A stretch of DNA of 62,354 nucleotides from Lacunisphaera sp. (lineage in GTDB: Bacteria > Verrucomicrobiota > Verrucomicrobiia > Opitutales > Opitutaceae), in the NCBI GenBank assembly GCA_029945445.1, contig JAQSCO010000006.1, positions 1-62,354 on the forward strand, given 5' to 3'. Shown in pieces: positions 58,960 to 62,354 of the stretch; the stretch's first letter is position 1, and each line of letters opens with the position of its first letter. The notes beneath the pieces are model-generated. The model saw nothing but the letters and a program-made list of their open reading frames with translations. It did no database searches and was not told the DNA's origin. The position numbers were made by a program, and so were the translations under genes.

Positions 58960-60714
58960 TTACATCCGTTCCAGGTCCGTGCGGAGGCCGAGGAGGTGCA
59001 GGCCGGTCACCAGCACGGTGAGGGTGCGATGGCAGAGCAGCAGGCGGCGCGCGCGCACGGCCGGGTCGTCCACGATGACCTTGTTGGCGGCGTAGAAGGT
59101 GCTGAATTCGCTGGCGAGCTCGTAGAGGTAGAGGCCGAGGAAGTGCGGGCGCAGGGTGTTGGTCGCGAGCTGCACGGCGTCGGAAAACTTCACGAGCTTC
59201 CGCGCCAGCGCGAGTTCCTGGGCGGACTCGGGTGCGGTCGCGCCGGCGACGGGCGGCGACGCGGCGTCGAGCCCGGCCTTGCGGAAAATGCTGCGGATGC
59301 GCGAGACGGCGTAGAGCAGGTAGGCGGCCGTGTTGCCCTCGAGGGAGATCATCTTGTCCCACGCGAAGACGTAGTCGCTGGAACGATTCTGCGAGAGGTC
59401 GGCATATTGCACGGAGGCGACACCGACGAGGTCGGCGATGGCTCGGCGCTCGGCCGCGGGGAAGTCGGGGTTCTTCGAGCTGACGAGCGCGAAGGCGCGT
59501 TCGCGGGCCTCGACGAGCAGGTCCTTGAGACGGATGTTTTCCCCGCTGCGGGTCTTGAGCGGCTTGTTGTCCTCGCCCAGCACGGTGCCGAAGTCCACGT
59601 GCTCGAGCTGCGGGAGCTTGCGGCCGGTTTTCTCGAACCATTTCTGCGCCGTCAGGAAAAGCTGGTCCATGTGGTCGCTCTGCCGGAAGTCGATGACGTA
59701 GGCCGCGCCGTCCACCTTAAAGTGCTCGACGCGGTGGAGCAGCGTGGCGAGGTCGCTGGAGGCATAGTTGGCCGCGCCGTCCTTCTTGCGGATCATGAAC
59801 GGCTGCGTCTTGAAGCGCGGGTGCTCGGGGTGGAACACGACGAGTGCGCCCTGGCTCTCCTGGGCGAGGCCGCAGTCGGTGAGCTCGCGATAGATGCGCC
59901 CGACCTTGTCGTTGTAGAAACTTTCGCCGAGCGTGACGTCGAACTTGATGCCGAGCTGGTCGTAGATGAGCTGGAACGCGGCGAGGGAGACGTCGTTGAT
60001 CTTTTGCCAGATCGCGCGGTTCTCGGCGTCGCCGGCCTGAAGTTTCACGAGTTCCTGCTGGGCCTCGGTGAGCACGGCGGGGTCGGCCTCGGCGGCGTTG
60101 TGGCCGAGCTTGTAGAGGCGCTCGAACTCCTCGAGTGGCTCGGTGGCAAGCGCGGCGGGGTTGAGGTGGCGCTTGTAGGCCCAGATGAGTTTGCCGAACT
60201 GCGTGCCCCAGTCGCCAATGTGGTTGTCGCGAATCACCGTCGCGCCGTTGAACGCCAGCAGCCGGCAGATCGCCTCGCCGATCACGGCCGAGCGCAGGTG
60301 GCCGACGTGCATCTGCTTCGCGGTGTTCGGCGAGGAGTAATCCACGATCCAAGTCTGGCCGTGGCGCGCGCTGGCCGCACCGGATTGCAAGTGCTGTTCG
60401 GAATCGTAGGTCTGCATCCAGGCGAGCAGGGCGGCGGGCTTGAGGCGGAAGTTGATGAAGCCCGGACCGGCGAGGGAAAGGTCAAAATCACCCTGGAGTT
60501 CGCCCAGCTGGTCGACCATCTGCTGGCCGACGGCGCGCGGATTTTGCTTTTCGCGTTTGGCGAAGGCGAGGGCACCGTTGGCCTGAAAGTCCCCATTCGC
60601 CGGGTCGGCCACGCGCACCTCGGGCTGAAAGCCGCGTTCCGCCAAATTCAGCTTGGCGGCGGCAATCCGGATGACCGAGTCGAGGTGACTCGCGATGTTA
60701 AAAGGAAGGGACAT
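58960..60714 (-). CDS. argS: arginine--tRNA ligase
   Basis: 584 residues. The N-terminal additional domain is followed by VDYSSPNTAKQMHVGHLRSAVIGE, the ArgRS HIGH region. The KMSKS site is replaced by PLKTRSGENIRLKDLL as in most ArgRS proteins. The C-terminal DALR-type anticodon domain is present (LVKFSDAVQLATNTLRPHFL, LYLYELASEFSTFYAANKV) and ends LHLLGLRTDLERM. Length is normal. It starts at 60714, divergent from the phosphorylase gene, and is first in the argS-GYF-YihY-SurA-like order. Confidence 0.97.
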   Translation of the reverse strand: MSLPFNIASHLDSVIRIAAAKLNLAERGFQPEVRVADPANGDFQANGALAFAKREKQNPRAVGQQMVDQLGELQGDFDLSLAGPGFINFRLKPAALLAWMQTYDSEQHLQSGAASARHGQTWIVDYSSPNTAKQMHVGHLRSAVIGEAICRLLAFNGATVIRDNHIGDWGTQFGKLIWAYKRHLNPAALATEPLEEFERLYKLGHNAAEADPAVLTEAQQELVKLQAGDAENRAIWQKINDVSLAAFQLIYDQLGIKFDVTLGESFYNDKVGRIYRELTDCGLAQESQGALVVFHPEHPRFKTQPFMIRKKDGAANYASSDLATLLHRVEHFKVDGAAYVIDFRQSDHMDQLFLTAQKWFEKTGRKLPQLEHVDFGTVLGEDNKPLKTRSGENIRLKDLLVEARERAFALVSSKNPDFPAAERRAIADLVGVASVQYADLSQNRSSDYVFAWDKMISLEGNTAAYLLYAVSRIRSIFRKAGLDAASPPVAGATAPESAQELALARKLVKFSDAVQLATNTLRPHFLGLYLYELASEFSTFYAANKVIVDDPAVRARRLLLCHRTLTVLVTGLHLLGLRTDLERM

Positions 60715-60924
60715 CGGCTGATTGAGGAATTGCGCTTGGCTTTGAGCAAGAAGGATTTTGGCGGGTTGCGGTCCAAGTGAAACGGTGTATCCTGCCCGAT
60801 GGACAACACCTTGGAATTGGCCCCGGAGTCGGCTATTTTAGTCTCGACAAAATTGGCAAAACCCATTGCCTCCACGAGCTTTGCGCCGCATGGCGCCATC
60901 CCCCCGATATACACAGTGACATCC

Positions 60925-62271
60925 ATGAGAAAACGTCCCATTCCCACGCGTCGGTTCATTAAGCCGTCGTTTACTTCCCTGATTGAGAAGAAACGCGACG
61001 GGCAGGAATTTACGCAGGAGGAAATCCGCTACATCATCGACTCCACGCTGGATGGAGAGATGCCGCAGCACCAGCAGGCCGCGCTCCTGATGGCGATTTA
61101 CTTCGCCAATATGTCGGCCCAGGAGACGGCGATCCTGACCGAGGAGATGATGCTCTCGGGCGAAGTCATCGATTTGTCCCATATCTCCAAACCGAAGATC
61201 GACAAGTATTCCACCGGCGGCGTCGGCGACAAGACCGCCCTCGTCCTCGCCCCGCTCGCCATGGCCAGCGGCGTCGTCGTCCCCATGATGTGCGGCGTCG
61301 AGCAGGAGTATGTCATCACGACCCTCGACAAGCTCTCCGCCGTTCCCGGCTTCAAGAGCCACATGACGATCCAGCATTTCGTCGAGCAGCTCGCCCGCGT
61401 GGGCGGCGCCATCGCCGACCAGAGCCCCGAGCTCGCGCCGGCCGACAAGATCTTCTACGATCTCCGCCTCGAGACGGGCACCATCCCGAGCCTCCCGCTT
61501 ATCACCGGCAGCGTGCTCTCCAAGAAGCTCGCCGAGGGTGCCGAGGGCCTCGTCATCGACGTCAAGTGGGGCAATGGTTCCTTCATCAAGGACCTCGAGC
61601 AGGCCAAGCAGCTCGCCCGTTCCATGACCCGCGTCGGTCGCTCCATGAAGCGCCGCTGCGTCGCGCTCGTGACCGACATGAACCAGCCGCTCGGCGACAC
61701 CGTCGGCACCGCGCTCGAGATCAAGGAAGCCATCGCGCTCCTCAAGGGCGAGGGTCCCGAGGACATGAAGGAACTCGTCCTCAAGCTCGGCATGGAGATC
61801 GTCCGCCTTGCCGGCGTCGCCGGTTCCACGCTCTCGGCCAAGCAGACCGTGCAGCGCCACCTGACCGACGGTTCCGCCCTCGAGAAGTTCAAGGACATGA
61901 TCAAAGCCCAGGGCGGCGACATCTCCTACATCGACCATCCGGAAAAATTCCCGACGGCGAAGCACATCCGCAAGCTGCCCGCCCCGAAGCGCGGTTACGT
62001 GCACACCATCAACGCCGCCATGATCGCCAAGGGCGTCTCGCTCCTCGGCGCCGGCAAGGACGCCGCCCATCACAACAAAATCGACTACGCCGTCGGCGTC
62101 TCGGAGATCAAGAAGGTCGGCACGCAGGTCAAGCAGGGCGAGCCGCTGATGATGATCCACTACAACGACGAGGCGAAGCTCGAGCAGGCACTCAACTACT
62201 TCAAGGACGCCTACCGCCTCGCGCCCAAGCGGCCCATCCCGCCCCCGCTCGTCGTCGAGCGCGTGGCGTAA
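60925..62271 (+). CDS. divergent thymidine/pyrimidine-nucleoside phosphorylase family protein
   Basis: 448 residues of the thymidine phosphorylase fold: SLIEKKRDGQEFTQEEI at the start, KYSTGGVGDKT, APADKIFYDLRLETGTIPSLPLITGSVLSKKLAEG, then DVKWGNGSF. Arg, Ser and Lys of the base pocket appear conserved. Two phosphate-site features do not: the usual KHS reads KYS, and the signature loop SGRGLGHTGGTLDK reads CGVEQEYVITTLDK. It may split a different nucleoside or have lost phosphorolysis. Start ATG at 60925; a longer frame from 60799 lacks a family N-terminus. Confidence 0.85.
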   Translation: MRKRPIPTRRFIKPSFTSLIEKKRDGQEFTQEEIRYIIDSTLDGEMPQHQQAALLMAIYFANMSAQETAILTEEMMLSGEVIDLSHISKPKIDKYSTGGVGDKTALVLAPLAMASGVVVPMMCGVEQEYVITTLDKLSAVPGFKSHMTIQHFVEQLARVGGAIADQSPELAPADKIFYDLRLETGTIPSLPLITGSVLSKKLAEGAEGLVIDVKWGNGSFIKDLEQAKQLARSMTRVGRSMKRRCVALVTDMNQPLGDTVGTALEIKEAIALLKGEGPEDMKELVLKLGMEIVRLAGVAGSTLSAKQTVQRHLTDGSALEKFKDMIKAQGGDISYIDHPEKFPTAKHIRKLPAPKRGYVHTINAAMIAKGVSLLGAGKDAAHHNKIDYAVGVSEIKKVGTQVKQGEPLMMIHYNDEAKLEQALNYFKDAYRLAPKRPIPPPLVVERVA

Positions 62272-62284
62272 GGCATCATTGGAG

Positions 62285-62336
62285 GCGGGACGCCCTCGTC
62301 CCGCATGTTTTCAGGCCGGTCCCGCGGGACCGGCCT
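62285..62336 (+). terminator. two hairpins after the phosphorylase gene
   Basis: GCGGGACG-CCCT-CGTCCCGC (62285-62304) and the perfect palindrome AGGCCGGTCCCG/CGGGACCGGCCT (62313-62336), followed by GTTGTTTCTG. They probably end the transcript. The first belongs to the GGAGGCGGGAC type seen at 10298-10316. Confidence 0.7.
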
Positions 62337-62354
62337 GTTGTTTCTGTCGGGGCG

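Noticed and set aside
58957..60780. 607-codon frame antisense to argS
   Set aside because: Shadow of argS, which has the class I synthetase motifs. The antisense frame has no recognisable domain.

Overview
The window reads as a chromosomal segment of a high-GC Gram-negative bacterium, most likely a verrucomicrobium of the Opitutaceae (inference from gene content, not from a search). Lipopolysaccharide genes (waaA), outer-membrane proteins (an OprP/OprO-type porin, a TolC-family protein), a lone exosortase, a deoxyhypusine-synthase-like protein and an M16 peptidase fit that group. No phage, insertion sequence or CRISPR array was seen, and no gene-free stretch exceeds 300 bases.

Layout. Positions 1-3136: end of a tRNA-Gly with its terminator, a left-handed beta-helix acyltransferase, trpS and an FMN-dependent 2-hydroxy-acid dehydrogenase. 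3121-6781 (minus): tyrA-aroA-cmk-plsC. 6876-10289: an FGE-like membrane protein, an EVE-domain protein, an untracked 43-residue membrane protein and a PIN-TRAM membrane protein. 10475-13422: a GntR/YtrA-type repressor with a perfect operator, plus an ABC ATPase and permease. 13419-19593 (minus): HIT-phoH-ybeY-DUF502-recO-helicase, an RNA-processing and DNA-repair run ending in a Cas4-like nuclease fused to an XPD-type helicase. 19689-23342: DUF2238 protein, exosortase, small secreted or membrane proteins and a decayed hicBA toxin-antitoxin pair. 23452-32085: M16 peptidase, deoxyhypusine-synthase-like protein, Kdo transferase, and a coupled three-gene glycolipid-type cassette. 32276-36810: SNF2 helicase and a CLC antiporter. 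36857-45338: a phosphate island with PhoB-box-like repeats, porin, pstSCAB, phoU, and convergent pit with its DUF47 partner. 45580-54499: tRNA-His, a phosphohydrolase-type protein, trpA, a REC-GGDEF diguanylate cyclase, a lipid kinase, miaA, tryptophanase with TPR and DUF4199 partners, and a TolC-type protein. 54680-62271: SurA/PpiD-like, YihY-family and GYF-domain proteins, argS, and a divergent pyrimidine-nucleoside phosphorylase.

The most unusual feature is a set of short repeat families spread over the whole window. They include GC-rich palindromes, double hairpins, a 19-bp AT-centred palindrome and arrays with 7-bp periodicity. Several copies lie inside genes without breaking the frame: the nuclease-helicase (twice), ybeY, the exosortase, the YihY-family gene, miaA and the 3' end of a glycosyltransferase gene. 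This resembles protein-embedded palindromic elements known from Rickettsia, but here several unrelated families appear to do it. Other points of interest are a thymidine-phosphorylase homologue that lacks the family's signature loop, a hicA toxin killed by one nonsense codon beside an intact hicB, and a PstC with an extra periplasmic domain of about 240 residues.
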